Assembly: GCF_008831285.2 (NCBI RefSeq) | Contig: NC_045142.1 | Coordinates: 9,030,713 to 9,094,712, forward strand | Source: Nymphaea colorata | Taxonomy: Eukaryota; Streptophyta; Magnoliopsida; Nymphaeales; Nymphaeaceae | Length of the DNA stretch: 64,000 nt | Reading direction: 5' to 3' | Shown: positions 35,235 through 49,100 of the stretch, piece by piece | Layout of the letters: each line of letters starts with the position of its first letter | Position numbering within the stretch: position 1 is the first letter of the stretch | Position numbers and translations under genes: made by a program | Notes under the pieces: model-generated | What the model was told of the DNA's origin: nothing | What the model saw: the letters and a program-made list of their open reading frames with translations, nothing else | Database searches by the model: none

Positions 35235-38200
35235 ACAAGAAGAAACTGAGGAGAAGAAGCCGTAGCCAAAATGGTTTGCACGGCCTCTATTTATAATCTC
35301 ATTTTCAGAATTCTAAGAGTCTCCAATCGTAGAATCCTAGGAGATTTCACAAGCTCCAAGGACATTAATTACATCATAGAAACCTAAGAGACTTCACATA
35401 TTACAAGGATATTAACTACAACATAGAATCCTAGGAGACTTCCCATATAACAAGGATATTAACTATAACATAGAATCCTAGGAGACTCTTCACATGTTAC
35501 AAGGACATTAAATATTTTAACACATTCTACAAGGAGGTGGAATCCTAAGAGACTCCTCTTCAACGTGCTGGTGAAGGATTTATATTTTAACACCCTCCCT
35601 CAAGTTGTGCATGGTTTTGCACCATGTACAACTTGCCTTTTAGAAACCAGAATCGTTCCTTTGTTAATCCTTTTGTAAATAAGTCTGCAACTTGTTCATC
35701 TGTACGAACATAAATAGGCTGAATTTCCTTGTCTTCCACCTTTTGTCTAACAAAGTGTTGATCAATCTCAATGTGCTTTGTTCGACCATGTTGTACGGGA
35801 TTAAAGGCAATGTTAATAGCGCTTTGATTATCGCACATTAACATTGATGTTTTAATCTTTTCTCCAATGTCTTCTAGCAAATGTCTAACCCATGTAACTT
35901 CAGCAGTACCTGCAGCCATGCATCTGTATTCAGCTTCAGTGCTGGATCTTGCTACTGCCTTTTGCTTTCGACAACTCCAAGACACAAGATTACGTCCAAT
36001 GAAAATACAAAAACCAGAAATGGACTTTCTTTGATCGGGATCTCCAGCCCAATCTGCATCTGTGAATGTCATAAGTTGATGTCCAGTAGTTATATTTTCA
36101 CTCTTACCATAAACTAAGCCATCTCCTGCTGTCCCTTTAAGATATCTTAATATTCTTTTGACAGCATCCATGTGAGTATCTCTAGGTGCATGCATAAATT
36201 GGGATACTTGATTCACAGCATATATAATATCTGGTCTAGTAAATGTAAGATATTGAAGTGCCCCAACAATACTTCGATATTGCGTAGGATCTTCATATAA
36301 CTCCCCATCTTGAGCACTTAGTCTTTGATTTAGAACACTAGGAGTTCCAACAGGCTTACAATCAGACATACCTGACTTTTTCAACAAATCCAACGTGTAT
36401 TTCTGTTGTGTCAATGTGAGGCGATTATTGTGCCTATCAATCTCCACTCCAAGAAAGAATCGTAAATCACCAAGCTCTTTCATTTTGAAGTTTTGCATCA
36501 TCAAAACTTTAGCTTCTTCTATGTGTTTTTCTGAATTGCCTGTGATAACAATATCATCAACATATATAAGAAGTAAAGTAAATATGTTTTCCTAAATGAA
36601 AAGAGAGTGATCTAGAGGACATCTCCGAAAACCACATTCTTGAATCTTGCAAGAGAAACTGTCAGGCCTGTTTAAGTCCATAAATAGATTTTCTTAGTTT
36701 GCAAACCCATGCATGAGTGTAACGCGCGTTGGTTCGACGGGTCGGGTCGAGTTAGGGTCCAGACCCGGACCCGACCCCCACTCGCGTAAGGGCCCGACGC
36801 GAGGCCCTTCTCCCTCGCCTTTCCCTTCCTTCTTCGTCGTCTCCGGTGGTCTCCTGTGGCAACGCAGAGGGAGGAGAGTGACGGTCGGGTGGTGGTGGCT
36901 GGAACGGCGACGGCGACGGAGGTGGCAGCGGCTTGGTAAACCCTCTCTCTCTCGTGCGATTTTTCTTTCTCTGCCACTCATGCCCTTTTTTTTCTTTCTC
37001 TCTGCCGCACGTCCCCTCTTTCCGCTGGTTCTCTACCGCTCGACCCTCTTCTCACTCACCCGCACTCCCCCACCTGCTCTTCTCTCTCTTCTCACCCCAC
37101 GGCCGTTTTCCCCCTTGACCGAACCCCTCCTCTCTCTCTCAGCGTCCCTTTTCTTTGTTTATTTCAGTTTTTTTTTCCCACTACTACCGTGGGTCTTTCC
37201 TAGCAACAGAGTTTGTGTTAAACTTTTTGGGCGTTTGGGGTTGGTTTGCAGTTTAGGGGACGTTTTTCCCCTCTTACCTGCTAGTAGGGTGTGTAGTGTA
37301 CAGCGATAGCAAGCAATCTCGAGCATTGGCACTTGATCGGACGTGTGAAGTGGTTGCTAGAAGGGTTGTAGCAGTTTGGACGCTTGTTTTGGGGTGAGCA
37401 ATACCTAATCAAGCTCAAAATGATGAGTATTTATCTTTTAGAGCATGTATAATTATGGTTCGAGCATGCTAGAGCTTAGAATTGATGATTTTGGGACGCA
37501 TGTTAGTAATTTTGTTTTTGGGGGAAACTTAGGATTTGCGTTGGAAAGTGATGATTCATGTACTTAATGATCGTTTTAGCATGATGGATTAATTTTCGAA
37601 GCTTTAGGGAAGCATGGTAGAGATTGTGAGGTTGTGGGGAAGATTTAGAACCGTCTTAGGGAGTGTAGCGCAGACTTCGGTAAACAGGTGTATCATGAAG
37701 TTATTTAGGGATATATGCATATTGGGATGTGACTTGAGGTTGATGCCTTACTTAAAGAACGTTATTGAGAAAGGAATTAGTGATGGTTTGATTGATGGTT
37801 GAAGGCTTTGATTATTCGAGGCGACGTCAAGACGTAAAGGAGGAGGCCTATTGGAGAGCTTGTTGGTCGACACTACCTGTCGATACCCTCTTGAGGCGAT
37901 GACACGTGCCTCAAGGATTTTATTTTTTGTATCTGTTCGTTTTTGTTTGATTGGTGTAGGTATCTAGTAGAAACCTTATTCTTGTTTATGTTTGCAGGTG
38001 CACCGGGCTCATCCCGTCGACCTTGAGTTCGAAGCTTGAGGCATTTTGAAGAATTTGGTGAGCGCGCCACAGGTATGGCAACTTTCCAGGCAAATTCCTG
38101 CCTGGGGCAATTGTGTGATTGGGTGCTCCTAGGATTTGATCCTAGGATTGTGATGTTAATTGATTGACTGTTTTGTGATTGAGTATGTGTATGTTGCTTA

Positions 38201-41200
38201 CATGATATGAATGGGTTAGAAAGATTATCAGTCATTCGATTTAAAAATGTTACGCATTGGCATGTGCATGCTAGAATTGATATCTGTTTAGGACAGATGA
38301 GGTGGGGTATCGAGTCGAGTGTCTCCTCGACCCCAATTGTGCATTAGAAAGCATCATAGAATGATAACTGCATAGGACAGCTACGAGCCAACCGCAGATC
38401 GAGACTACTCTCTGTGGATTGGCTAAGTTTTTCGAAGAGGTGATTGACATGATTTATGTGAGGATTGATGTGATGATTGATATGAATGTGTATGTTGTTG
38501 CATATGCATTGCCATGGGCAATGATGCAAATGGATGTTTTGGAGGGTAGTTGTACCCGTATGGTATGACGGCTAGCAATGACTGTTACTGTATGTATAGA
38601 CCTCATGTGGAGGTAATCGGAGGTGTGGGTGCACTCGGGAAGTGTGCTAACCTCGTGTGCTAGCCAGTCATCTTGTGAATGTGTAACTATAATGATAAGA
38701 ATGAATAACTAAGAGATGAGAGGCCAGTGGGATGTGGCTATGTGTTTGGGAGACGTCCCCCTTGATTGCCACTGGTCTCGCCTGTCAGAGCGCAGGCGGT
38801 GCAAGGCCCCAGGGTTCTGTTGTGTGTTGTGCTTGGAGCGTTGGGCTCCTGCCTTCCCAACCTGGGTGTCCTAGGGAAGACTGAGTATCTCACCTTGGAC
38901 TTCACACATCCAGGGATGAGTGCTCTACCGCTGCAGCGGGTGAAATGGATCCATACTGTTATGGGCCACCACGGGGGTTGTCTCTCGGCTGTAGGCCGCC
39001 CGCGGTGTGCACGTGCCTGTGTTGCACCCACAGGAACTGTTAATGCACTAAAGTTAATGAAAATGCAATGTGTTTGACAAAATGCATGTGACTGACGTAT
39101 ATGTGATTGATATGAATGCAAGTGTTATGTTTAAGCATGCTTCGCATGTGACTGATGTTGTGTTAGTGTGGCCATCAAGTGGCTTTTACGTGTCGCACTC
39201 AGACGCGACATGACGATAGATGGGTTGATATTTGTCCCTTTATTTGAGCCTTACTTGAGAGGGTTTGGCATTTTCCTGGCTTGTTGCCATACTGCGAAGG
39301 CTGAGCCTTCAGTTGTTTTCTTTTTCAGGTTTTGGCGGACCCGGGGCAACAGGTTGAGCGGATGACTTCACTCACGTCCTACTGGGGTGGTTTTGGGATT
39401 GTCGTTTGTAGTGCCGGCGCGTCATGTTTTGGGATTATTGATGTCTTTTTTTTTGTTAGGCATCAATGTTATTGATTTTGGGGCTTTTTGGTCATGCACA
39501 TAGATGTGAATTTGTAGGAAACAAAATGGTTATATCAATGAAAGTTCGCCCCATTGTTTTGTATTGCTTGGCTCATCGTCAATTTGAATTGTTTGGTAGT
39601 CACACCTCGATGCTTTATGTTTTGAGAAAAAAAAAAAATAGTTTGAGGGTTAAAAGGTCGGGGTGTGACAATGAGAGTCTCCTTTCGTGTATCCTGGAGG
39701 TTGTTCCATATATACTTCCTCCCTTAAATCACCATGAAGAAAAGCATTCTTCACGCCCATTTGATGTAGTCTCCATCCATATTCAACTGCCAATGATATA
39801 ATCACGCGAATTGTTCCCATTTTGATCACAGGGCTGAATGTCTCATCATAATCTTCTCCATATTGTTGTGTAAACCCTTTTGCTACTAACCTTGCTTTGT
39901 GTCTTTCTATGCTGCCGTCAGGTTTGTATTTAATTTTGTATACCCATTTGGAGCCCACTACGTTCTTTTCATGTGGCCTCGGAACGATCTCCCATGTTCC
40001 ACATTCATGCAAGGCATCCATTTCTTCTTTCATAGCCTTTCTCCAATGATGTGATTTTGATGCTTGATCAAATGAAGTAGGTTCTTCCTCCTTGCCAACT
40101 TTTGCCATGAATAACTGAAAATCAAGTGATAAAGAATCATAGCTAACCCACCTGTGAATGGGATGACGAATGCGTTGGGATCTTCTAAGGTGGGGCATGT
40201 TGTCTTCTTCACTGTGAGCATCTCTGTCCCTTAGTCGTCGACTGTAGATAAGACCCGAATACCGATGTGCATCGTTGCTCTGTTCATTATTGTTTTCGTG
40301 ATGACTTGATGACTGTTGGATCTTCTTGATTTTCACTTTGAGCCATATCCGACGGTTGTATTGCTCTCTCTGAATCTTCACTTTGAGGCACATCATTTTC
40401 TATAACAGGATCTGCATTGAATAACTGTGTACTGGTCCAGGGATCATAAGATTCAATGGTCATAGGCATTTCATTTGTATTATCAAAACTATGTTCATAA
40501 AAAATGACATTTCTTGAAGTTTTGATACGTTTAGTTGTTGGATCATAGCATCGAAAACCTTTATATTCATCAGCATATCCAACGAATCTACATTGAATAG
40601 CTTTGTCTTGAAACTTGTTCCTCAAGGCAGCATCAACGTGAACATAGCATACACAACCAAAAACCTTCAAGTTCTTGTAATCAGGTTGTTTGCCTAAGAG
40701 TGTAAAATATGGCGATTTAGACATCAAGAGTGTCATAGGCAAACAATTTATTATGTATACAGCAATATGGAAGGCTTCAGTCCACAAGGAAATGGGCACA
40801 TTAGTATCATGCATCATGCTCATGGCGCTTTCAACTATATGTCGATGTTTCCGCTCAACTACACCATTTTGTTGTGGTGTGTAAGGGCAGGAAATTTGTC
40901 TAGTTATCCCTTTTTCACGTAGAAATTCAATAAAATCAAGCGAGGAATATTCTCCCCCTCCATCACATTGAAAATGCACCACATTGGATGAAAATTTAGT
41001 TTGAATCATGGCATAGAAGTTTCGAAATATGTGAGGTACTTCTGATTTGTGTTTCATGAAGTAAATCCAGGTGAAACGTGAGTAAGAGTCAATGAATAAG
41101 ACATAATATCTTGACCCAGACATAGAATCAATAGGGGCTGGCCCCCATACATCAGAAAAAATAGTTTCAAAAGGTTTGGAAGCCCTTTGATTTATATTAT

Positions 41201-43111
41201 GGAAAGGTAAAACATGACTCTTACAAAGTCCACAACTTGAACATTTTTTGACACTTGAAGTAAGAGGTAAACTTGATCTTGGAATGAGACTATCTGTGAC
41301 AAGTTTTTCAATGAAATGTCGACCACAGTTTCCTAGCCGACTATGCCACAAATCAGACTCCAAAAATTGGTTAGGGCCCCTTACTTTTGATTGAAAATGG
41401 CAAGAACTTGGCACTGATGACGCATTATGAGAAAGAGAAAATGTCTTCAATCCTATATCAAAAGTGGATGAATCCTTGGGTAGACATTCCTTGAGGACGT
41501 ACATATTCCCTTGACGCTCCCCTCTAGCGAACATTTTCTTCGTTTGGAGGTCCTTGACATAGACAGAAGAAGGTGTGAATTCAACAGAAGAGCTTGTATC
41601 ATCAATGAGTTTAGAAATGGATATGATGTTCTTTTTGATATTGGGAGCAAGAACAACATTAGACAGTGATAGAGACGAGGATGACAATGGAATATGTGCA
41701 TTTCCAATATGTGTAATAGGATGAGATTTTCCATCACCTGTTATAATGCAACTTCTACCGTAATGAGGGGATAAGTTAGTCAATTTACCTGCATTTCCTG
41801 TCACATGGGTAGCTGCACCTGAATCCAAGAACCATTCTCCCTGCTCATTTTGCTTTATAGTCATCTTTGAGAATGCGGCCATCAATAGCTGTTGCATATC
41901 TTCAGCGGTGGATTTAGAACTTTGTCCTCCTTGTTTATAATCATGTCTTACCCCTTTGTTTTTATTTTGAGGATTAAACCAACATTGTGCCTTCATGTGT
42001 CCTTTCTTGTTGCACTGAAAACAAATTGGTATTTTTCTTGAAGTATCCAAAGGAGACATACCTTGGTTATGTGGTGTTGGTAGAATGCCATGACCACCAT
42101 GGTTGGAGTTCCCATGGCTCTTACCAAACTTTACATTCATAGCCAACACATTTTGGGAGTTCCCTTGATCAGTCCTTTCAATGACTATTTTCATATTCAT
42201 TTCATGTTGGAGAAGTTTACCTTGTAGTTCGTTGAAGGAAGGCAGAACAGGAAGGACCTCAAGAGCTGTAATAAAAGCATGATAATCATGCCCAAGTCCA
42301 TTCAAGGTTTGCTGCACCTTTTCCTTATCAGAAATGTTATTCCCTGAGGCAGCAAGTTGGTCTGCGACGGCCTTAATACGCCCCAAATAATCCATGATAG
42401 ACGTTGAACCTTTGCTCAAATTCTGAAATTCTTTCTTTAAGTACATAATTCGAGCTTCTGATATTTGGGAAAAGGTATCAGCAAGGGTTTCCCATAATTC
42501 TTCTGCAGTACAATCATCAGAAACTGAAAGTAACACTTGTTGAGATAAAGTGGACAAAATATACGCAACCAGACTTTGATCACGTCTCATCCACATAGCA
42601 TGTTCAGGATTGTTGTCTTCATGAACAGCAATAACTTCTCCTGCCTCATTTTTTATTTCCTGTAAGACGGATATTGGTGGAGCCTTTGTTGAACCATCGA
42701 GATGTCCAAAGAGGCCTTGACTTCTTATGAAAGGCATGATTTGCCTTTTCCAGATCAGATAATTCTCATGGTTGAGTTTTTCGGTAATAAGGTGAGGAAG
42801 AAAACTTGAGGACATGCCAGAATGCGAAAGGTTTTCCATGACAGCAGAAAGGAATGGTATATAGGTAGAAGATGAGAGGGAAAGAAGACACGATATAACA
42901 AGATGTGTCCTTGGTAAGCAAGAAGAAAAAGGAACAAGAATTGCGCAAGAGAAAAGTAAATTCAGGATAGAGACAAGATGAGAAAAGAGTTCTAACCAGA
43001 TCAGACCTGTTTGGGCATTTCGTTTGGTAGAGATAACGTAACCTGGCGCTCTGATACCATGATAGAAATGTAGCACCAATATCTGTAACCCGAAAACAGC
43101 ACTCACGCAGG

Positions 43112-43149
<38 letters not shown>

Positions 43150-46100
43150 ACAAGAAGAAACTGAGGAGAAGAAACCGTAGCCAAAATGGTTTGCACGGCC
43201 TCTATTTATAATCTCATTTTCAGAATTCTAAGAGTCTCCAATCGTAGAATCCTAGGAGATTTCACAAGCTCCAAGGACATTAATTACATCATAGAAACCT
43301 AAGAGACTTCACATATTACAAGGATATTAACTACAACATAGAATCCTAGGAGACTTCCCATATAACAAGGATATTAACTATAACATAGAATCCTAAGAGA
43401 CTCTTCACATGTTACAAGGACATTAAATATTTTAACACATTCTACAAGGAGGTGGAATCCTAAGAGACTCCTCTTCAACGTGCTCGTGAAGGATTTATAT
43501 TTTAACAGTAAGAAACAAAAGGTTGTAGCCCATTTGAGCACAAAAGTTGAATACAGAGTAATGGCAGTTGCAACTGCTGAAGCTACATGGGTTAGACATT
43601 TGCTGATAGAAGTTGGAGAAAGAATATCTCGCTGTGTTCTACTATGTGATAATCAGAGTGCGATTATTTATCATTTAACCCTATTCATCACATCCATGCA
43701 AAACATATCGAGATTGAACATTTTATCTGACAGAAAGTTGAGGAGAAAGAAATTGATCCAGAATCCATAACTACCTAGATCAAATAGCAGATCTTTACAC
43801 CAAAGGGTTAACCAAAGAAAGATTTTGGCTGCTAAAGGGCAAGTTGTCCATGGTTCGAAACCATGCACAACTTGAGGAAGGGTGACAAAGGCATGCTATT
43901 CTGTTTGGATCTGGTTCCATATTGGATCTGGTTCCATATGTAATATGGTTTGTGCGGCGTCATGTTGTAAATTTTTGATGACTTGTGTTCTTTGTCTTGT
44001 AAATGAATATATATTAATAAAGGATTGGGGCAGAACTATCGAAGGTACTGCCGATTCTCTTCTGAAATTTCTCTTGCGTTCTCTCACTTCATTCTTCTTG
44101 AACGAGTGTCCCTGGAGTCCTGGATATCAAGAAACCAACAATACCAACAGTGCGACTGAAACCTAAACTCCCTCAGACAAGATGGTTTGGCTCTAAAAGT
44201 ATAGCTACTAATTAAACCTAATACCAATTCACAATTACATGAACTAAGGATGCAAAAAATATCATCGAGTACCAAAATAGTATGAGCAGAAGCATCACAG
44301 AGTTGAAAGCAAAATGAATAATATGCATTTAACATGATTAAAAATTATGAAATACAGGATAAACTAAATAGATAAGAGCTGATATAAAGTCTTACATGTC
44401 ATTTTCCTTTAGTTGGGAAAGGTAATCTTCCTTTTGCTCTTCCAATTTGTTGCTTACATCCTAGTGGTATGAGACAGACTCATTAGAATTAAATGATTAA
44501 AAAAAGTGAAAAAAAAAATAAAAAATATAAAAGTATTACAAGCGGACAAAGTAAGTTAGGAAAATATTAGTTGCATAGAGATCTTAAGTAAGTTCACTAG
44601 AGGTTACACGTGGAGGAGGAAACAATAACAAAAAACATGTTAACATGAGCAAATGAGTACAGACATTAAAAGCACACACATGTTCATACACGTGTGCATG
44701 TGTATTTTCAATAAGAAAATAACCATTTTGGACATTGTGTTTGTAAAAAGTTGGTAAAAAACTTACAATTTTCTCTTCTATATTTTACATATTTTTAGTT
44801 TTCCAAATCATAAGATTTCCCAAAAAAACAAACTTACCAATAATACCAGAGAAAAACTTCACCAATAGAAACCCGACAACTATATCTGGGACTATTGAAT
44901 ATCGATTGTACTCATTATAGATTGCCAAAGTACATGAATTTTTCTATGTTTAGAACACTGAAATATAAGCCTATATGCATCTGCAATCATTGAAGTTACA
45001 AATGCATGTATATGTTAGTAATTCTTTCTTAACCAAGGTTTTTTTTTTTTTTTTAATGTTTGATTACAACACAATTTTTTAGAAACTGTAGGTCACACGT
45101 TTGGTGAGATCGCAGGAAAAAATCAGTAAAATGGAAGCATTTATAGTGACATTGTGTTAGTAACCACTTATGATTCAGATCAGTTCCTAGTAGGGGCAGA
45201 CCCAATAAGGCTATAAATAGTTCGAAGGCTCTGAGGGAGGGATCATCTGTTAATTGAAGTCCTTACCTCTGGGAGGGAAGAACCCTAACCTAGGATTAGT
45301 GTGGGACTGGGGTTGCTTTGTAAGGTTCCAGGATAGCAGGTGGGGCTAACAATGGTATCAGAGCTGGAATTCAGCAAGTTGTCACCATGGATGTTCATCC
45401 ATGGGCCTCTTTAACCACAAGATGAGATTCCAAGGGACTACACACGCTTGTGCAGCTTGGATCCCAGGTATATGGCATATTCTTGGAGCTCAAATCCGCT
45501 AAAAGAATATGACAACTGCATCTACAACCATGTGAGTTTTGGATTATGGCTGCAGAGATGGCTCTTCATCTTCCTGGGCAAGGAGCTCTGCCAAGAATTG
45601 TGCCGCCGTAGTGGGGTTGCCTTCTGGCCAACGTGGCCCAAGGAACAGCTCTCCATGGTGGAGATGGAAGAAGAAATTGAGACACTGGATAATGGCTACT
45701 GGTGGTTAGGCATGAAACCAGAAGTGAAAAGGAGCCGACTGCAATTTCCAAGTCCTACTTGGGCACCTTCTAACCACAAGCCCGTGCTGAAGACCAGAGA
45801 GCAAATGATCGACCGAATTCTCAGGCATTTAGAAGAACGATAGCAGAATTGGGGGGAAGAACATGCACAAAAGGGAGGAGGAGTAGAGGAAAACATTGCT
45901 CACAGTTCAAACCTGATAATGCAGGCAAACCAGGGAAACATTGACCTTGGAATGGCTACCGAAAAGCAGGAGATGTTGTTGCAGTTGCTTTGCCAAGTCA
46001 GCGACGCCTCTAAGCAAGATGCAACCAGGGATGAAGGAGGAACCTACGCTTCAAGAGTTCAACATGGGAATACACTCAGCCCAGAAAATGTGTCGGTTGT

Positions 46101-49100
46101 CACTGCTCCCGAAGTCCAGTCTATAGTCAAGGCAGAATAGATCAACACCCTAGCACTTCCAGATGATACCGTGAAGAAGAAGAGGCTTCAGGGATTGGGT
46201 TGAAAAGCCAGTTCAAGAGTGATGCAATCATTCATGGGAACAAAAAGAATGTAGAGACAATGTTCGAGTTACATCTGGTGCCAACAGAGAACAGCAGGGG
46301 TGATGGAAATGGGTATGCTGAGTTCTCCCTGAAGTGGGGCCTCAAGGGGGCGACCATATCTATTGAAGACAGGCTGCTGCTCCAACCCCAACATGAAGGA
46401 ATGGTCGTCTATTTTTCCTTGAGCTGAAGGTGGAGAGGGGTGCCATGACAGTAGAGATCTTCAACCCTGACTTCCTCTGCACCATCTACCCCAATATTGA
46501 ATGGAAGACCCTCCAGAATGTAACCACTGAAATGGGCATAATAGGGCAGAGAAGACGAGTGTGGAAACCACTGTGGGATCAGGTTAGGGTTAGCCTCACC
46601 AACCAACGGGAAGGAAAACACTGCTACGGCGAAGATGATTGTCGCCCTCTAAACAAAGCCCCAACCAATTATTTCTACTACCCAGAAATATCCGACTATA
46701 AAAGCCAAGGATCAAGGCGCATTCAATTGCTGGGAAGCTGCATAGTGAAGAATGACCGACAAGTGTTCTTCATCCGTGCATTTGATCTTTCAGTTGACAT
46801 GATCGACCACCAGATGACAAAGAAGAATGTGAACCCGCTCTTGACAAAACTGGATTTCTCGAACGGGGAGAGGGAGTCAACGATAGCTCTAGCAAACCAT
46901 GTGAAAGGAGCGGTGGAGGAGGAGCGCATCAACATGGAAGCGGCACAGAAGGTTGCTCTTCTAGTTAGAGATGTAACACCCCAGAAGTTTAGTCCTGTAT
47001 CGAAGATTGTGAGGGATCTTCAAGGACTTATAAAGGAGGTCATTAATGAGATGATTGTCTTGGTTCCTAGCCTTTTTAGGTTTGGAGCCGAAACTGCTAG
47101 GGAGCGGGTCGGGATCTGCCAAACCAGACACTTGAGCCCAGGAGTGGGCCGGGTTGTTATAGTGGTATTCAGAGCTGGTTTCAACACTCAGACCTGGGGT
47201 CCCACACGCGCGGACGCGTGTGCGGAATTCACCACTTGTAACCGTCGAAGGATTCAACTTTAAACAAAAAGCAAAATCAACTTCTTAGAACGAGCGTGCT
47301 TGGTCAACAACAGTTGGCTAACATCTTGGATGACATGGATTTCAAAAGCATACATGAGTGCTATCTAGAGTTGAACACGGGAGATTTTAACTTGAAATAG
47401 GTTATTGTAGCAGTTACAAGGTCAGATAATGACCTAGAGCTCCCCGTTGTTAAGAATGTGAGTGCAAGACTTGCTCAAATCATTTCATCGGACTGGATAT
47501 TGCAGAAGCTCCTAAACCACCCACATCAGAGTACTCCCCACTCAACTTCAAGAGATGGACTCATGTTTCGCATCAACCTGAAGTGCAGGCATCCACCGCA
47601 GCTATTCATATGTGAAGGAATAAGGAAGCTGGGATATAGAAATTCCAATGGCCAAGCAGCTGGCTTGCATTTATCTGGGTGGAGTCTCTACTACATTTGA
47701 GGAAAATTCTGAGAGGAAGCAGCTAATTTTCAAGTGTGCACCTGCACTATGAGGGCCGTTGTTGAAACAGAATTTACACTTGGCTCTCCACCTCAACAGG
47801 CTGAAAGCAAGGGAGGGATCTTTTCTGCGACAATCATTTCCATGCTCGTAACTTGAGGACAAGGTGTTTTTCAAAGGGGGGGAGTATTGTTCGTAACCAG
47901 TTATCGATTCAGGTCGGTTCCTAGTTGGGGCAGAACCAATAAGGCTATAAATAGATCGGGAGGGATCATCCGTTAATTGAAGTCCTTACCTCTGGGAGGG
48001 AAGAACCCTAATCTGGGATTAGGGCTGAGTGTGTGCATGTGGGATTGGGGTTGCTTTGTAAGGGTTCCAAGTTAGCAGGTGGCTGCTAACACAATGAAGA
48101 GAAAAAATTATCAGACAATACACCTCTAAGAATGCAGACACTAAATTTTATGGGAAAGAGCACAAAAAGGAGAACTGTGATATCCTCCTGTATATTTGCT
48201 ACTTCACAACATTAGACGTCATAAACAGGAGGAAGACATACTTTTCATCTTAAGTATTTACTATTTAGATGAAGGACTTGAGCTAGGAAGGCAATGTTAA
48301 AAAAATAGGCCATGTTCTCAATGAGAGAAAATTCTGGACTAGCCAAACTGCCAAAGCACCATCATTTACGTGTATGCATCAAGCATCAGAACCATGGCTA
48401 AGTTCAGACTATTGAAGACCCAGCAAAAACTCCATAGATATTAGCTTTAGTTGATCAATCTGAATCCCAAAAACATGACCTGGAGGATTTTCAAATTCAA
48501 AGCTCTTAGAATATTTACATGTAAAACACATTTGAAAATCAAAGACATGCTTAAGGATTAAACCTACACAGATTAATAGCAGGTGAATAAAACGAGAACC
48601 CTACTGGAAGCAAGACAAAGATCGCAAGAAGCTTTGTTTAGGGATCATTATTGGATAAAAAGGTAATGCTAATTTGCATTCACAACTGCCAACAATTAAC
48701 AGCTAAAATAAATGACATCCATTCATGCGCACGGATGACTACAGAAACAGATTACACTGCTGATCTGCCAATAATAAAGGTGATGTTTAGACATCCAAAT
48801 TCAGACTTACTTTAATTGCATCATGAAATTTTACAGATAGCTCTGATCGCATATTTTGCCCATCTGCGGAAACTTTCTTGCATTCGTCCTACAGAAAACA
48901 ATGTTAAGAATGTTAATTCTTCACAATACTAATCCACATACTTGGAAAATAAAATAGTAACCTAGTTTTTACAAAGGGTTTTTATATTTCTGAACAAACC
49001 AAAGGAGATGGAAACTTGCTTCACAAGGGAAAAATAACTTCACCGACAACTTTTAAGTACTACCATAAGTTTTTTTCAAGAAAAAAGATTATCAGCCTTA

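Larger units (their letters stand above)
35143..43507 (-). mobile_element. young Ty1/copia element (Copia-A), interrupted by a solo LTR
   Basis: The unit is 8365 bp including the 2953-bp insertion at 36718-39670. The target duplication is GTAAG (35138-35142 and 43508-43512). LTRs are 43060-43507 (5') and 35143-35592 (3'), TG...CA on the minus strand. They differ by only about three substitutions and a GA-run length change by eye, so insertion is recent. The primer-binding site complement TCTGATACCA lies at 43050-43059. It sits in a taxilin intron, in the same orientation as the gene, inside an older related copia. Confidence 0.92.
45155..48091 (+). mobile_element. non-autonomous LTR retrotransposon without recognisable gag-pol
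   Basis: LTRs are 45155-45351 and 47888-48091, both containing the AATAAGGCTATAAATAG promoter-like block. A primer-binding site TGGTATCAGAGCTG follows at 45353. A polypurine tract (AAAGGGGGGGAG) precedes the 3' LTR. Flanking CATTG (45150-45154) and CAATG (48092-48096) agree at 4 of 5. The interior (2.5 kb) has several unrecognised open frames and a nested LTR-like piece (46972-47161, TGTAACACCCCAG..., followed by TGGTATTCAGAGC). The sequence before the 3' LTR (NLRTRC, or [10 protein letters not shown] in another frame) resembles the end of Ty3/gypsy polyproteins. Confidence 0.8.

Noticed and set aside
36672-37309. Pro/Arg/Ser-rich frames on both strands
   Set aside because: They lie in the GC-rich start of the solo LTR; frames open in several phases and none has a known domain.
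42840-43196. N-terminal extension of the Copia-A polyprotein starting in the LTR
   Set aside because: The frame is open but runs through LTR, primer-binding site and leader; family proteins start at the MENLSHSG-type Met (42839).
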